A DNA stretch of 64,000 nucleotides from Amaranthus tricolor (lineage: Eukaryota > Streptophyta > Magnoliopsida > Caryophyllales > Amaranthaceae): NCBI RefSeq assembly GCF_026212465.1, contig NC_080051.1:23911727-23975726 (forward strand), given 5' to 3'. The translations under genes and the position numbers were made by a program. The notes beneath the pieces were generated by a model that was not told the DNA's origin, searched no databases, and was given only the letters and a program-made list of their open reading frames with translations. The number at the start of each line of letters is the position of its first letter. Position 1 is the first letter of the stretch. This document shows positions 33,995 to 46,800 of this stretch, in pieces.

Positions 33995-35306
33995 GATCTT
34001 CCAGATACAGTAAAGCAAGATATCTTGGCTACCATCGCTGAGTTCCGTGACATCTTCGCTTTTTCTACAGAAGAGATGTTTGGCATAACCCCCAGTGTTA
34101 TGTGCCACAAACTTGACATAAAGCTAGGCTACAAACCCGTGAAACAAAAGCTGCGACATCAAGGGAAAGAGAGAATTGAGGCCGCCAAAGAAGAAGAGGA
34201 AAATTTGCTGAAAGCAGGATTCATCAGAGAATGCAAATACTCCGATTGGCTTTCTAACGTCGTCATCGTCAAAAAGTCAATGGGAAATGGAGGATGTGCG
34301 TTGACTTTACAGACCTAACAAGGCATGTCCGAAAGATGATTATGCTCTCCCCAAGATAGATCGCTTGGTGGATTCCACGGCAGGCCACGCACTATTGAGC
34401 TCCATAGATGTTAACGTGGGTTATCATCAAATCCCTTTAGCCACAGAAGACCAACCGCACACCGCATTCATTACGAGTGCTGGGGTGTACAGCTACAAGG
34501 TCATGCCCTTTGGGTTAAAAAAAGCCCGAGCCACTTATCAGAGAATGGTCAACAAAGTCTTCCAGTCTCAGATAGGCCGAAACTTGGAAGTGTACATCGA
34601 CGACATGATCACAAAAAGCAAGCGGGCATCTGAACATGCCGTGGACTTACGCGAAACATTCACAACCCTCCGAAAACACCAAATGCGACTTAATCCTGAG
34701 AAGTGCGTGTGCGGGGTCACCGGAGGAAGGTGCCTTGGCTTTCTTGTGGACGAAAGGGGTATAGAAGCAAACCCTGATAAGATCCGTGCAATTCGAGACA
34801 TGAAGTCCCCTACATCCGTGAAAGAAGTTCAAAAGCTAACAAGGTGTGTTGCCGCCTTAGGGAGATTTTTATCCAAATCAGCGGACAAAAGTTCGCCCTT
34901 CTTTAAAACCCTCAAACAAAGCAAGTTCGAGTGGACAAGCGAAGCCGAGGAATCTTTCAGCCAGTTAAAAGAACATCTGTCCTCTCTACCAAAACTAGTT
35001 TCACTTATCAATGGAGAAAAGCTAGTCTTATATGTCTTAGTCTCAGAATACTCCCTGTCAGGAGTACTAGTCGCTGAAAGAGAAAAGAAGCAACTCCCTG
35101 TATACTACGTGAGCCATGCCTTTCGAGGCTCGGAGGGAAACTATATCGAAATGGAGAAGGTTTTATTCGCAGTTGTGATGGCAAGCAGGAAATTGAAACC
35201 CTACTTCCAATCACATCAGATCACAGTCAGAAACAGTCAACCCTTGAAGAAGATTCTGGAAGGAAAAAACAAATCAAGCCGCGTCACTGACTGGGCCAAA
35301 AGATAA
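33995..35306 (+). pseudogene. Reverse transcriptase and partial RNase H of the Ty3/gypsy element
   Basis: Two frames (34025-34318, then 34365-35306) with a frameshift near 34290-34320. RT motifs are clear: LKAGFIRECKYSDWLSNVVIVKK, LLSSIDVNVGYHQIPL, MPFGLKKARATYQR and the catalytic YIDDM (about 34593-34607). RNase H begins (LVLYVLVSEYSLSGVLV, where the first catalytic Asp looks replaced, then YVSHAFRGSEGNYIEMEK) but ends after SSRVTDWAKR, exactly where the inverted repeat starts. Not functional. Confidence 0.9.
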
Positions 35307-35978
35307 CCTCAAGAAAGTCTGAAAAAAGAAGCGGGAATCAAAAAACAAATAGAGAAACTTAGCTCCCACATTAAACAAAACAGCGAAACGGATCGACAAT
35401 GTTATCTCAGTCGCAGAAGTCTAGAGCTGGCAAACCCTATCGCTGGGGGGCAGGGACTTCAGATGGTCGACGTCCATCTTGCTGATCAAATGAGATGATG
35501 CCCTATTGAAGCGAGTGATCATACCCTTATGACCCAGCTCGGTGAAGAGGATGTCGTGTCGGAAAGGCAAGACTTCCCGGCGACGATACACCTCCCCGAC
35601 GTGCGAATTCAGAGTTGTAACGAAAAGTTACGACATTTTCAAAATAGTCATGTGAGACACACCAAGGAGAAGGTGGGAGAGTCGGCGGCAGCCTCGAATT
35701 CGCACGTCGGGGAGGTATTTCGTCGCCGGGAAGTCTTGCCTTGCATAAGGGTATGATCACTCGCTTCAATAGGGCATCATCTCATTTGATCAACAAGATG
35801 GATGTCAACCATCTGGAGTCCCTACCCCCCAGTGATAGGGTTCGCCAGCTCCAGACTTCTGCGGTTGAGGTAACATTGTCAATCCGTTTCGCTATTTTGT
35901 TTAATGTGGGAGCTACGTCTCTCTATTCGTTTTTTGATTCCCACTTCTTTTTGCAGACTTTCTTGAGGTTATCTTTTG
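35297..35978. repeat. Large inverted repeat, arms about 310 and 283 bp, loop about 85 bp
   Basis: The left arm 35297-35610 is the reverse complement of the right arm 35696-35978 with scattered mismatches and one extra block of about 31 bp in the left arm (about 35531-35563). The arms contain part of the coiled-coil ORF at 35745-36769 including its intron, so the copy was made at DNA level. The left arm begins within the RNase H reading frame and supplies its stop codon. Confidence 0.9.
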
Positions 35979-36769
35979 AGCTGAATTTGAGCCGTCAGAG
36001 TGCCGCGGACAAGGAGACCTTGGCGGCCTTAACCTCCCGCTATGATGAGCAAAATGAGGAGATCAGGAAACTTTGAGAGGAGCTTGGTGAACTGTCGGGC
36101 TTAAAAGAAAAACTTTCAAAGTGCACTAAATTAAAGGAGCGCTTAGTTAGAACCGAACAATGGCGGGAGAAGGCCAAGAAGCGGATGGAGGGGACCATCG
36201 GGAGCTTGGATGCCGCCTCTAATATGTCTACTACCCTCGGCCATGAGACGGGGCGCCTGATGGATATTCACGCCAGGCTGGTTTACCAGAATCGGTCTCT
36301 TATGAAGCAGGTGTCGGATGATCTAGCTAAGTTCAAGACCTTACTATTCGCGGATAAAGTGTACAAGCTTCGCTCGGAGAGACGGGCCCGGATAGCTAGG
36401 GATTGGTTGACTTCAGATGAGCCTGAGGCGTCAAGTTTCTTGGGGGATCTGACGGCGGAGATGATGGGCGTCAGCTCCATGATCAGTAATGAAAAATACC
36501 GTCTGGCTGCCGCGGAGTTAGGTGACAACTTCGATTCTCTCCATCAAATGACCAATCAAAAGGGAGACGAAGCTTTGAGCAACCTAGCTTCTGCTTTGGA
36601 ACGGAAGTCAGCGGTACTGGTCGATCCGAATCGGGACGCGAAGGAGGAGAGGGCTTGGTCGAAGAAAGTCGATGGGGAAGCTGAGAAGGAGGCATTGTGC
36701 CTCGACTTAGACAAGCTAACCTTGTCTCCTCCTTCGGCCCTAGATGTCCCTGAGAGCTTGGCGCTCTAA
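35745..36769 (+). pseudogene. Broken coiled-coil ORF of a putative gypsy-type transposon protein
   Basis: A first segment (to 35869) joins across a clear intron (GAG|GTAACATT ... TTTGCAG|ACT, 35870-35956) to 35957-36073. A TGA at 36074 stops it, and the same frame then stays open to 36769. The text is helical and charged (ELNLSRQSAADKETLAALTS, LKEKLSKCTKLKERLVRTEQ). It resembles the C-terminal coiled-coil part of plant proteins annotated as putative gypsy-type transposon, which occur as extra, often antisense, ORFs in Tat-clade elements. That identity is inference from style. The N-terminal domain is absent. Confidence 0.5.
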
Positions 36770-36779
36770 GCTGGAGAGT

Positions 36780-37072
36780 TTGTGCTTGGACCTCTCAAAT
36801 ATGATAATCGATGAAGGAAAAAACCTCCAGGGCTTGTGCTCTAATAATATTTCAAGTAATCATAGACAAAAGTCACTATACAATAGTCACTAGTTTGTAA
36901 AATTCGACCAAATTAACTAAAATAAAATACAGTCCAACCTGAAATAACACATATAAAAATGAAAACAAATTTTATAAGAATTGAAAATACCACAACTCAA
37001 ATATCAACCCCAAAATTCATCCGAACTATCAAATGTAAACTTTTAGTTTTGTACTCCGTAGAGTAATTAGGA
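36780..37072. other. Short intergenic stretch
   Basis: AT-rich; no gene, no 3' LTR of the upstream element and no clear repeat ends. Confidence 0.5.
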
Positions 37073-37812
37073 TATGTTTGGCCTAACTTTTGGAAATTAA
37101 CTTTTGTTTTTTAAAAATGATTATGTAGAAAGTTTTTTTTAGAGAAACACCTTTTAAAAACAGATGTGTTTGGCCTCATATATTTTTGGAAATAAAAACA
37201 ATTTGTTTGACCTTTTTTTTCCTATGTTTACTTAAAGTTAGTATTGTCATATGATGGAAAAACATATAGCATACACTAAAAAGTATTCGAGTTAAGTCAC
37301 AAAGCATCAATTTTAAGAGAAACACCCAAAAACATATAGCATACACTAAAAAATAATCACTGTATTGTTAGAAAAAAAAATTCAAATATGCTAAAGTAAT
37401 TGAAAATAAAAATAAATCCCAAATTTGACAATTTACTATATAGAAAAATTAATTTAAATGTGTTAATAAATTTAAAGTTAAAACATATATGAAATTTTGA
37501 TGTAATTTGATCGCATAATATTCAATAAGCGTAGAATTTTTTAAAATAATTGGAATGTTGGTTGTGATGACAAATGAATAATTATACAATGAAGTAGAAA
37601 ATTTTGAATTTTGGAGAAAGATATGGGAAGAGAAGTATGGAGCTCTTTGAGAAGTTGAGAGGAGAAGTTACAATTTGTAGCTTCTCTTCTTCAACTTTTA
37701 TAGGAATTATTTTTAACTATTTTTAAAATTGTTTCAACTTCTTAGAAACACAGTGTTTTGCCAAATTTTGGCTTTTCTGTTGCAGAAATTGTTGTAAAAG
37801 CTTGGCCAAAAT
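37073..37812. mobile_element. Non-coding foldback/MITE-like element, about 740 bp
   Basis: The left end TATGTTTGGCCTAACTTTTG and the right end GTAAAAGCTTGGCCAAAATA form imperfect inverted repeats (TTTGGCC...GGCCAAA). TGTTTGGCC repeats inside at about 37168. No ORF of note. Confidence 0.55.
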
Positions 37813-37970
37813 ACTACCTTAGTATTCAATCCATCTCTAGTTGGAAACTTTTTTTCTGGAAATATTTCTCGAGCTGAGGCATTTATTAGTAGCATTCTGC
37901 TTATAGGTATGAGTTGTCGCCTTTTTTTTTCAAATCTTGATAATAGTTTTCTATACGTGGGATAAATGGA

Positions 37971-38308
37971 ATTGTTTGGTACTTGACTTTTACTTTTGTT
38001 TTTTGGTTGGCTTTTGGCTTGTTGTTGGTCAAACAGCCAAATAAATATTGGTAAATGATTTTAAGTCATTTAAAAATTTGGTTTTTAAACCAAATAAAAA
38101 ACTACTCAGCTTGTTCTGTTGACTTTTGGCTTGTTGTCTAACTTTTCTTCTAATAAATAGCCAACAGTCAATACTTAAATTTATCAAACATCTCTATAAA
38201 CAGTTGACTTTTTTAACTAACTTAAAAACTTACAAAAATAGCCAACATTTTTAATTTGTCAAACAAAACAACTTAAAAAAACTAACAGTCAATAACCAAG
38301 TAAACACC
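37971..38308. mobile_element. MITE-like element, about 338 bp, TTGTTTGGT-type ends
   Basis: ATTGTTTGGTACTTGACTTT at the left is inverted as CAATAACCAAGTAAACACC at the right. Inner phrases GGTCAAACAGCCAA and TTGTCAAACAAAAC also pair. Non-coding. It lies about 560 bp upstream of the IPCS start codon. Confidence 0.55.
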
Positions 38309-38868
38309 CATATATTGGCTATGATGATAAGAAGAGTAAATAGAATTTGAAAATGGCATGGGCCCACTTGTTTCAAATTTTAATTTTGGTTGACCATAAC
38401 ATCCAACTCTAATGTCTAAAATATCCTATTTTGCTACTCCTTGACCCCAAATACAACTTAAAAAGTTAGAACTACTCTTTTGCTTTCGTATTCATTTTTT
38501 TTTTTTTTTTTTTTTTTGCCAATTCAACCGTCTCTCCGTGTTCAATTCGCGTTCAAGCAGCCATAGGTAACGATTCATGTTTTCTAGAAACAGATAGAAA
38601 CTAACGTCAAAATTATTTTTCAAAAGTCGCATCATCAATTTCTGAGACAAATTCATTTTCGACTACAATAATTTGTTTTCTTGGATTTTCTCGGTGTGTT
38701 TACTTTGGATCTCAGAATTATGAGCATTTGACAAAAAAAGGAAAAAAAAAAAAAAGAAATTTGTTGAGGGTAGGAACTTATTGGAGTTTGGTGATTGTGA
38801 AGAGATGATGTTGACTTTATTGGATGTGTTGTGAAGTAATATGGCCTTGGTAGTTAATCCATTAAAAG
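38309..38868 (+). promoter_or_regulatory. Upstream region of IPCS (promoter and 5' UTR)
   Basis: Holds a T run of about 24 (38494-38517) and a 5'-UTR-like pyrimidine/AG mixture. ATG triplets occur before the chosen start (for example at 38841), so upstream start codons or a 5' UTR intron are possible. No clear TATA box can be assigned. Confidence 0.35.
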
Positions 38869-41800
38869 ATGTCGCTTTACATCGGTCGCGAAGCTTCGAA
38901 GGTGTCTTTTCTATTTCTCTCTCCCATTTTCTGTTGATTTTCCGATTTTAGTAAGTTTTGATTAATTATTTTTCTGGTTTTTTGAAGCTATGGAAGAGAT
39001 TTTGTGCAGAAGTATCAACCGAAATCAATCTCCTTGCCGAAAATTGGAAATACATTCTCGGAGGAATCATTTTTCAGGTCGGCTTTCTGATTTAGGTTTA
39101 TGTTTTTGGATGAAGATTGTTGTATCATAATGCATTAGTGTTTCCACTGCTTTTCTTATGTGGATGGTTATTTGGTTGAACTTAGTGAATGTGGTTATGA
39201 GAAGATTGTTTGTGAGGTAAACCAAGGAATTTTGAAGTTCACGAAAATTTTGAATCTGGAACCCTTTTCGGCAATTATATTAATTTTTTTTTTTTTTGCT
39301 TGTTTCAATTTGTCTACGTTAAATACAATTTAGCATGTTCCTAGGGATGAAACCTTTCACATATATGTTAGTTGTCGTGTTGCACAATTTTGATGTTTAA
39401 TCTACCATAAAACACTATATATAAACTCTTTTATGCATTATACATCAGTGAACCTTGGTTGATTTATGGAGTAGAAAGCGGTGTATAGGAGCATAGTGTT
39501 GCGATGGGCTGTGTTAAGCTTTTGCTAGGCGAGCAAGATAATAGTACCCTTGCGAAAATGGCTTTATAGAAGTTTTTGGTTGTACCCCTTAGGCAAACTC
39601 TTATTGTTGCTCGGTCATGCGCCCATTTGCTCGTACAAGCAATCACAATTGACAAGCTACTGGATTTGGTTCACATATAGTGCTCTGGGCAAGTACTTTT
39701 ATGTTGCTCGGTTGAGCATCCGATTTTCTTGGGCGAGCACCAACAATTGGCAAGCTAAAGGTTTTGATTCACATAGTGCTCGGGCAAGAACTTGGCTTAT
39801 GCTCGGGGAGCACCAGCACCTTGCTTTGTATTTTGTGCTTCTATTTCCCATTTTATCTTTCTTACACATATATATACCTCGAGTCCTTCTTTTTCTACAT
39901 AGAGAGACATTATTTGGGAACTTATTCAATGGTCTTGGAAAGCAATATATGAGTTCTTGAGAGCCACTAAGGAAGGATTTGAGTGTGAGATTCCAATAGA
40001 ATACCCTAAGTACTCATTGTGTGAGAATTAATGAAAAATCCTTGAGTTGTGTAATCTCTTGTAAGCACTAAGCATTATTGACGTAATTGGTTTCATCTTG
40101 TTTGGGCGGATTTTCTAGTATGAACAAATTATTCATAAGTTTTCCAACCTTCCAAGTTCGTTGTTCTCTTACTTTTATGTGTGCCTTTTTATTATTTATG
40201 CTTTGATATTATGTGCAAACGTTGTATGTGGGCACTAACCTTAGATTATTAGCTGTTTTACCCTAATACACTTCTCAAAAGGTCTTGCATCCAATTATTT
40301 TTAACACTACATAAAATCAACATTTCATAACACTTGAAAACGACTTTGCATCAAGTTTTTATACTTTCTCATACTTCTTAAAAGCGGTCTTGCTTCAAAT
40401 GATGGTTGTGAATTAGGACATTATTGCCTACATAATACTCTTTCGTCCCTTATAGTTTCCCCCCTCGTTAAAGGGAATGGTAATAAATTGGATATAGTGA
40501 GTTAAATTAGTGGATTATTTAGAAATAATACACTATAAATGGTAAAAGTGATGGTTGTGTCTAAAAATAGAATGGATAAATTCATTGGAATGGACTAAAA
40601 TGGAAAATGAGGCAAATTTATTGGGACGGAGGCGTAAAGCATTAAGAATTAAATTGCTTTTGTCATTGATGTTTATGTTGTTTATGTCATAACTTCACTT
40701 CAATGGTGAGTTGCATGTTGTTTGATCTAAAAATGTAGGGCCTCTAGGCTGATTGCAAAATACAGTACTTTTGGAGTGTTTTGTTTTCTCCTTACTACGA
40801 ATTTGTAGTAACAAAACTCGTGGATATTGTACTGTGACATGCTGCTGACGTGGTGCCTCGCAGTGTTTATGACTCATTTTACGGAAATCGTAATGTGAAT
40901 AATTACCTTGAAAATTGTTCATTTTATCATGTTAATTCATGTTTTTTAATTAACTAATTCACCTAAAGCTTATGATAGATCTTTTAAAACCTTATATGTA
41001 TGTATGTATGTATGTATGTGTGTGTGTGTCTATATATATATATAATAGTTTGTCATGGCTAATACGTTACCAGCTTATAGTGGTTCTTATTACATAATTT
41101 AAAATGACATATTACAACAATAAGCTTAAAATCCATTATAAAACGGTCATTTTTCAATGAAATGGCCTCATTTTTATCTATGCGTGACTAATATTTGAAC
41201 TAATCTTTCTTTGACAGTACATACATGGTGTGGCTGCACGAGGTGTTCATTACATACATCGCCCTGGTCCTACACTTCAGGATGCTGGCTTTTTCCTTCT
41301 TCCTGTATGCCTAGACTTCAAATGTCATTGATTGGTTTCTGTCTTTTATTTTTATATATTTTTACCGTTTTATATTTATGACTATAGGAGCTTGGACAAG
41401 ACAAGGCATACATTAGTGAAACGGTTTTTACCACAATCTTTATATCATTTGTCTTGGTAAGGTTTCCTTCATGTACTACGCTGTGGTTCATATATTATTA
41501 ACTGGTATATTCTATACTATGCATATTTTGTTATGTAATAGTGTCTCTATAAAGCTTCCTCATTATTTTTGCTTGATCCTTGTTTTCATGTCATATGTAC
41601 CTACCCCTCTTGTTTCAATATTGATGCTGGCCCTTTGGATTCTTTTATTCTGTGAGTGCTCATGAAGGATGTACAGCTGTTGTTTCTCCTGCTAGTGGTT
41701 TTTATTGTGTATTATAGGATTTTAATCATGAGTAACTGATGTTGTTAAAGACAACAAAAAATTGTCTTTGTCCTGACCAACCTATTCTTCTATTATTTCC

Positions 41801-43825
41801 CGCATGAGATCTCTTATACCATTCGAGTATCTGATATACTATTATGTTTGGCATCTTTTGATTTGTCTTTGAGAGTGAATCAACATATTGCAAAGCTTGT
41901 TGACAAAGACATCTTCATAGTGGAACTTCGGAAGTAGGTTTATTTTGTCCAGAAAGCATTTTTCATTTATCATATTTAAATGCTGTAAATTGTAATCCCT
42001 AATGCGTCACATCTCTTCTATATGCTATCTTTTTACATGTTCCAACAACAAATACCAACATCCGGTTCCAAAGTTATAAGCCATGCACGCATGCTTTATT
42101 CTTTGATATTGTCTCTCTTTTGATTTCCATGTTTCCCAAGCTGTGATTTATTTTTTCATATGATATACAATTCTTTGCAGTGGACATTTCATCCGTTCAT
42201 ATTCAAAAGTAAAAAGATCTACACTGTTCTTGTGTGGTGCAGGGTCCTTGCATTTCTAGTTGTAAGTTCTCTCGTTCATGTTTTTTTGACTAGGTTCTTT
42301 GCACTATTAGGCTTATGAGGTTATGCTGAAGCTTATTCAGCTGTTTGTAATGTTAATTTTGTCGGTGTTTCTAAGGGAAAAGATTAGATAATAATTTTAT
42401 TCTTTGTTGCGCTATAATTCAGATGATAATTGTATTTTTTGAGCTTTCCAGGCATCACAGATCCTTAGGATTATAACATTCTATTCAACACAGTTACCTG
42501 GTCCAAATTACCATTGTCGCGAGGTAAATTTCACTTTTTCATGGATTTTTTATATTGATGTTACGTACTGTAGTACATACTTCGATAATTTTTTTATATT
42601 GATGTTATGTACATGATTCTGAAATGAGTGATGGCTATGGATGCAGGGTTCAAAACTTGCTACTCTTCCCCCTCCACACAGTGCACTTGAGGTGCTTCTG
42701 ATCAGTGAGTTTCGAATTTGAGATTTATCGTGTTTAAGTTTCTGTCTTTGTTTTTTGCTTAATTTAGCTTTGTCCTGTGTGCAGTTCCTCGAGGGATTCT
42801 CTATGGATGTGGCGACCTCATTTTCTCATCGCATATGATCTTTACACTTGTTTTCGTTAGGACATTTCATAAATACGGTTCTAAGAGGTAATTTTTGTAA
42901 ACTAAAAATCTTTTACGCTCATGAACTTTTTATTAGGAAAATTACAAAATGACTTGATTTAAGGAAAATCTGATTCCTAGTTTTTTCAACAAGTATCTGC
43001 TACCTACTTTGTTCTAGTGTTTTATTACTAAAAATTGAATTAATATTCTTTCAGTTGGTTTTGGCCTTTTGGGATAATTTTTTGCAATTTTGAGCAAATT
43101 GTGAATTCAAAAAAAAAAATTAGTTAGCAAAATTTTTTACACTAGGCTGGACTTTTGACCCATTTTTTCATGGATCAATCTAGGTGGATCAAGCACTTGG
43201 GTTGGCTACTTGCGGTGGTCCTGAGCTTATTGATCATTGCTTCGCGCAAACATTATACAGTGGATGTTGTTGTAGCATGGTATGAATGTTGGGTTTACCT
43301 TTGTGACAATCTCGAATATATTTTGTGATTTACTCTTTGGTATTTTTCGCATTCAACTTTAGCTTAATTAATGCAATGTTTTGGTTGCAGGTATACCGTC
43401 AATCTGGTTGTTTTTTTTGTCGATAAAAACCTTCCTGGTCAGTGGTGTTTTCTGAAACTCCTATATCTCCGATCATCGCTGGTATCTCTTTCACATCTCG
43501 TGCTAAATCCTTGGTTTCTTGGTATTGCAGAAATTCCTGATCGATCCAGCACTGGTGCATCTCTTTTGCTACCTGTTAGCAACAGGGACAAAGATGACTG
43601 GAACAAAGAGGAAAACCACAAACTCTTGAATGGCCACTCTGTAGATCCCATGGACAGAGTATGCATATATTTATTTCCAAATTTACCGTCACTTTTCGGC
43701 TTTTTATCCATTTTACTCATCGGCTTTGTTTCAAAATTGCGCAGAGACAAAGAAATGGGATGAACGGCAAAGTTATGGAAGATGGGCTTGCAGTTCATGT
43801 TGATAGTGCAATTAATGGTGCATAA
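38869..43825 (+). CDS. IPCS: Inositol phosphorylceramide synthase, 314 aa, 12 exons
   Basis: Exons: 38869-38901, 38988-39077, 41218-41304, 41388-41456, 42181-42261, 42452-42523, 42647-42704, 42785-42887, 43184-43279, 43391-43437, 43531-43658, 43745-43825; 945 nt, all phases consistent. The enzyme moves phosphoinositol from phosphatidylinositol to ceramide in the Golgi/trans-Golgi, making the core of plant glycosyl inositol phosphorylceramides. The sequence follows Arabidopsis IPCS/ERH1 closely: [31 protein letters not shown], then [20 protein letters not shown]. Several membrane helices follow, then the sphingomyelin-synthase-like motifs [13 protein letters not shown] and [15 protein letters not shown]180, H221 and D225 form the expected catalytic triad. 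The hydrophilic tail (EENHKLLNG) is also conserved. Intron 2 (39078-41217) is unusually long and carries inserts. Confidence 0.95.
39470..40160 (+). repeat. Probable solo LTR (or LTR remnant) in IPCS intron 2
   Basis: A block of different composition: repeated TGCTCGG/GCGAGCA phrases (39600-39810), a TATA-like ATATATATACC near 39870, then TTCTTGAGAGCCACTAAGGA and TTGAGTTGTGTAATCTCTTG, the sort of text found in the R/U5 part of plant Copia LTRs. Exact ends, target duplication and a PBS were not found, so the boundaries are approximate. Confidence 0.4.
40437..40636. mobile_element. Degenerate Stowaway-like MITE in IPCS intron 2
   Basis: The left CTCTTTCGTCCCTTATAGTT and the right AAATTTATTGGGACGGAGGC form imperfect inverted ends. 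About 200 bp, non-coding. Confidence 0.55.
40998..41045. repeat. Compound microsatellite (TATG)n(TG)n(TA)n
   Basis: Tracts of ATGT, then TG, then TA follow each other inside IPCS intron 2, about 170 bp before exon 3. Confidence 0.9.
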
Positions 43826-46800
43826 ACCTGTTGAAAATTTGTGCTTTGAGCTTGAATGGGTGCTCTTATAAAGAATGAATTTTTTGTTACAGGTTTTTTT
43901 ACGCATTTACCTTACCTTTGTAGATTTTGTTACGTATATTTTTTTTTTTCATTTTCCAATGTTTTTCGGCATGTTAGATCAGTAAAAGCAAAAGGAAAAA
44001 AAATAGAATCCTTCATAAGTCGATGATGCATGTGAGCAAATCTTATTTCTTTTCTGATAAGGCTTGCAATAACTGGTACTCTTTCATAAAAGAAAAATTG
44101 AGGATACCTTCAACGTGAAAGTTATTCACAGGTGAAGTGTAAGACGGAATGGTGTAATAGAAGACTTAAAATGACTTTGAATAGTAATATTATACCATAA
44201 ACTATCTACCACCACATATCAAAGATAAAATTATTATTTTTAAGAAAAAGGTTGGACGATGGTAATAAATAAAAACAGAAAATGAATTGTGTGGATAAAA
44301 ATAAGAGTTAAAATGATAGATGAGATTAAAAAGAAGTGGTGGCCCATAGTCTAAAAATAGAAAATATGCAAATTAAGTGGGACGAATTAAAATGAAAAAT
44401 GCTGCAAATTAAATGGAATGGAAGGAGTATAATTTCGGGATGTTCTAAGTTGAAACTTTATTCCTATTATTAGCAAAAATTATACACGAATTCTCAAAAA
44501 TTAGTCGGTTTCACTGTGAGATCATCTTTATAAGGCTAGTCTAATGTTTACTTATTGTTTTTAAGTGATCATTTTTAACCTTAGGGGTCTTCTGATATGT
44601 ATGGCCGAAATGTAATAGAATGGAATCGATTAATTAAGGTAAAGGTAACAATAAAGTGTTATTATTATCATTTGTTTGGTATAGATATGGAAAGTGAAAC
44701 ACTTGACTAAAGATTTTTTTCTTAAACGTTATTACACCAAATTTTGTTCAAAGAACATATATTCATCATTTATCTATATAGTTTCAAAATTGAATGGAAA
44801 TAAACATTCCAAGTAAAATTCGTATTTGTCCACATAATTGCAAGTATTTCAAGTATGTATCTATATAGTTTCATTATATTTACTATATTTGACTTTTTAC
44901 GCAATTCAATGTGTTATTTTGATTATTTATATATTGAACTATATACATCTAAAAATTATAAAAAGTTAATTATGAAATTATGCGTTTAGACGATTTAAAC
45001 AAGATTCCACTTGATTATATTTTTTTTCTTACACATTAGCCACCATATATAAAATAAGTTTGAAAGATAAATAGTGTTAAAAATTCTTATGTAGCAAGTA
45101 TTTCAAAATGAAGAAAGTATTCACTTTGCAACATTATCACTGTTTTAAAATTATAATTCCTCTATTTTTTTTATGCCATATACTATAAACTCCATAAATT
45201 AAACATCAATTTTTGCATTGAAATTGAAAGAAAATGAATCTACAAATCTAGTAATTAAAAGAAAACGAACCTCAATTTCAATTCATGCTAATCAAATCTA
45301 AAATATGAAATGAAATGATATATCTGAATTACAATTCGAAAGGAAAAAGAATTGATAATATTTGGGATAATTTACGGCTTAGAGCCGCAGTTAATGATGA
45401 CTATTTAAATGAAGGTGATTTTCTCAGTTGATGATGACTTGAAGAGGAAGGTGAAAACATAAATTGTTACCATCAAAAGAGGAGCAGAAACAATTTAAGT
45501 TTATTTGTTACCTCTGAAAAACGTATTTAACATACCAAACAACAAATTACGGTAAACCTTAATCGAATCCGTTTCCAACCATTGATTTTCATATACCAAA
45601 CATGCTCTTAAAGTGATCAATTAGGGTTAGACTAATTATATACAAGATTTGGTGAAAGTTAAAACCTCATTGCATACATATGTAATATTAAGAAAAATAA
45701 TTTCCTGGAGTTAACGTGTTTTAATGGAGGAAGTTTGTATTTAAGATATAAAATCTGGGAATGGTAAAACAATTTTCCATATCTGTAATCTGTATTTGCT
45801 ATTTGGTAAGAAGTTTAAAACATAAGCTTTGTGACTCTGGTAATAATAATGAGTTTCTCTTTACTTGGTAGTTGGTTGCGAAGTTGTGAATAGAAAATGG
45901 AAAAAGTTATATGTAGAAATCAGCATAACAATCAAGTAATAGCCTCAAATACCAGTTTTGGTGATGGTAATCTCTATCTACTTGGTGGTGTTCATAATAC
46001 ATAAACGAATTGCAATATTAAGCAAGAAAGTTGCAATGTCTAGTTTAGTGGCAATACCATTTCTAAACATGTGTGCATTTTGATTTAGGGTGTTCGGCCA
46101 TTGATTGTTTTTAGTGGATTTTTAATTTTTTGTCTTTTTAATTGATCAAAAAAGTGTTTCGTAAATAACTTCTATATCGACTGAAAAATTATCATAATAA
46201 TAAGGGCTTTTGGCCTACTTTTTACTCTAATAAAAAGCCAACAAATAATTTTATCAAATATTTTCACAAACTTGAATAGTTGGTTTATCAGTCAAAATTT
46301 TTGACCATTAAATTAGCCAGCAGCCAGTCAACTTACAACTAGTTAGGCCATAAGTCCTCTGAGTGGGTAGTTACATGACACCCTCCTGGCTCCTATAATT
46401 ACTAATCATTTTGGCTAAACAAGAATTAATTTAAAATCTTACCTTAAAAAAGATTTATTTGCTCCAACGACATAAAATTCGATTCTCATCTAATTATTAC
46501 CTTTTAAATAAGATAATAAACATAGGTGAACCAGCTCTAAGTAATAAACTACTACTATTGAGTCTAGTATATTAGTGCAACATGCATGCAACTAAGTTTT
46601 AGTATTAAAAGATAATCATAAAATAATTATTATTTTTACGCATTAAAATAAATATTTAACTATTCTCAAGTTAAGAATAAAATTTTACTCTATCACTATT
46701 GAATATGAAGAGTTATTGTTTCAATTTTATCCTTGTATTGAATTTTTTTGTATCTGTCCCTGTGAAAATATGTGTTTATGATTTTAAATTTATGTTAAAA

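Larger units (their letters stand above)
31560..35305 (+). mobile_element. Truncated, decayed Ty3/gypsy retrotransposon interior (Tat-like)
   Basis: Order along the plus strand: PBS (31561-31580), gag, protease, reverse transcriptase, start of RNase H, then an abrupt end at about 35300. There is no integrase and no 3' LTR. The gag zinc-knuckle phrase (WCDYHKEHGHTLAQCRELK) and RT phrases such as MPFGLKKARATYQRMVNKVF fit the Tat branch of Ty3/gypsy as I know it; a tree would be needed to confirm. Confidence 0.8.

Noticed and set aside
39550..39960. 136-codon ORF in IPCS intron 2
   Set aside because: It lies in LTR-like repeat sequence inside an intron whose flanking exons join in phase; no protein similarity.
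43439..43906. 155-codon minus-strand ORF
   Set aside because: It is antisense to the last three exons and introns of IPCS, which are firmly supported.
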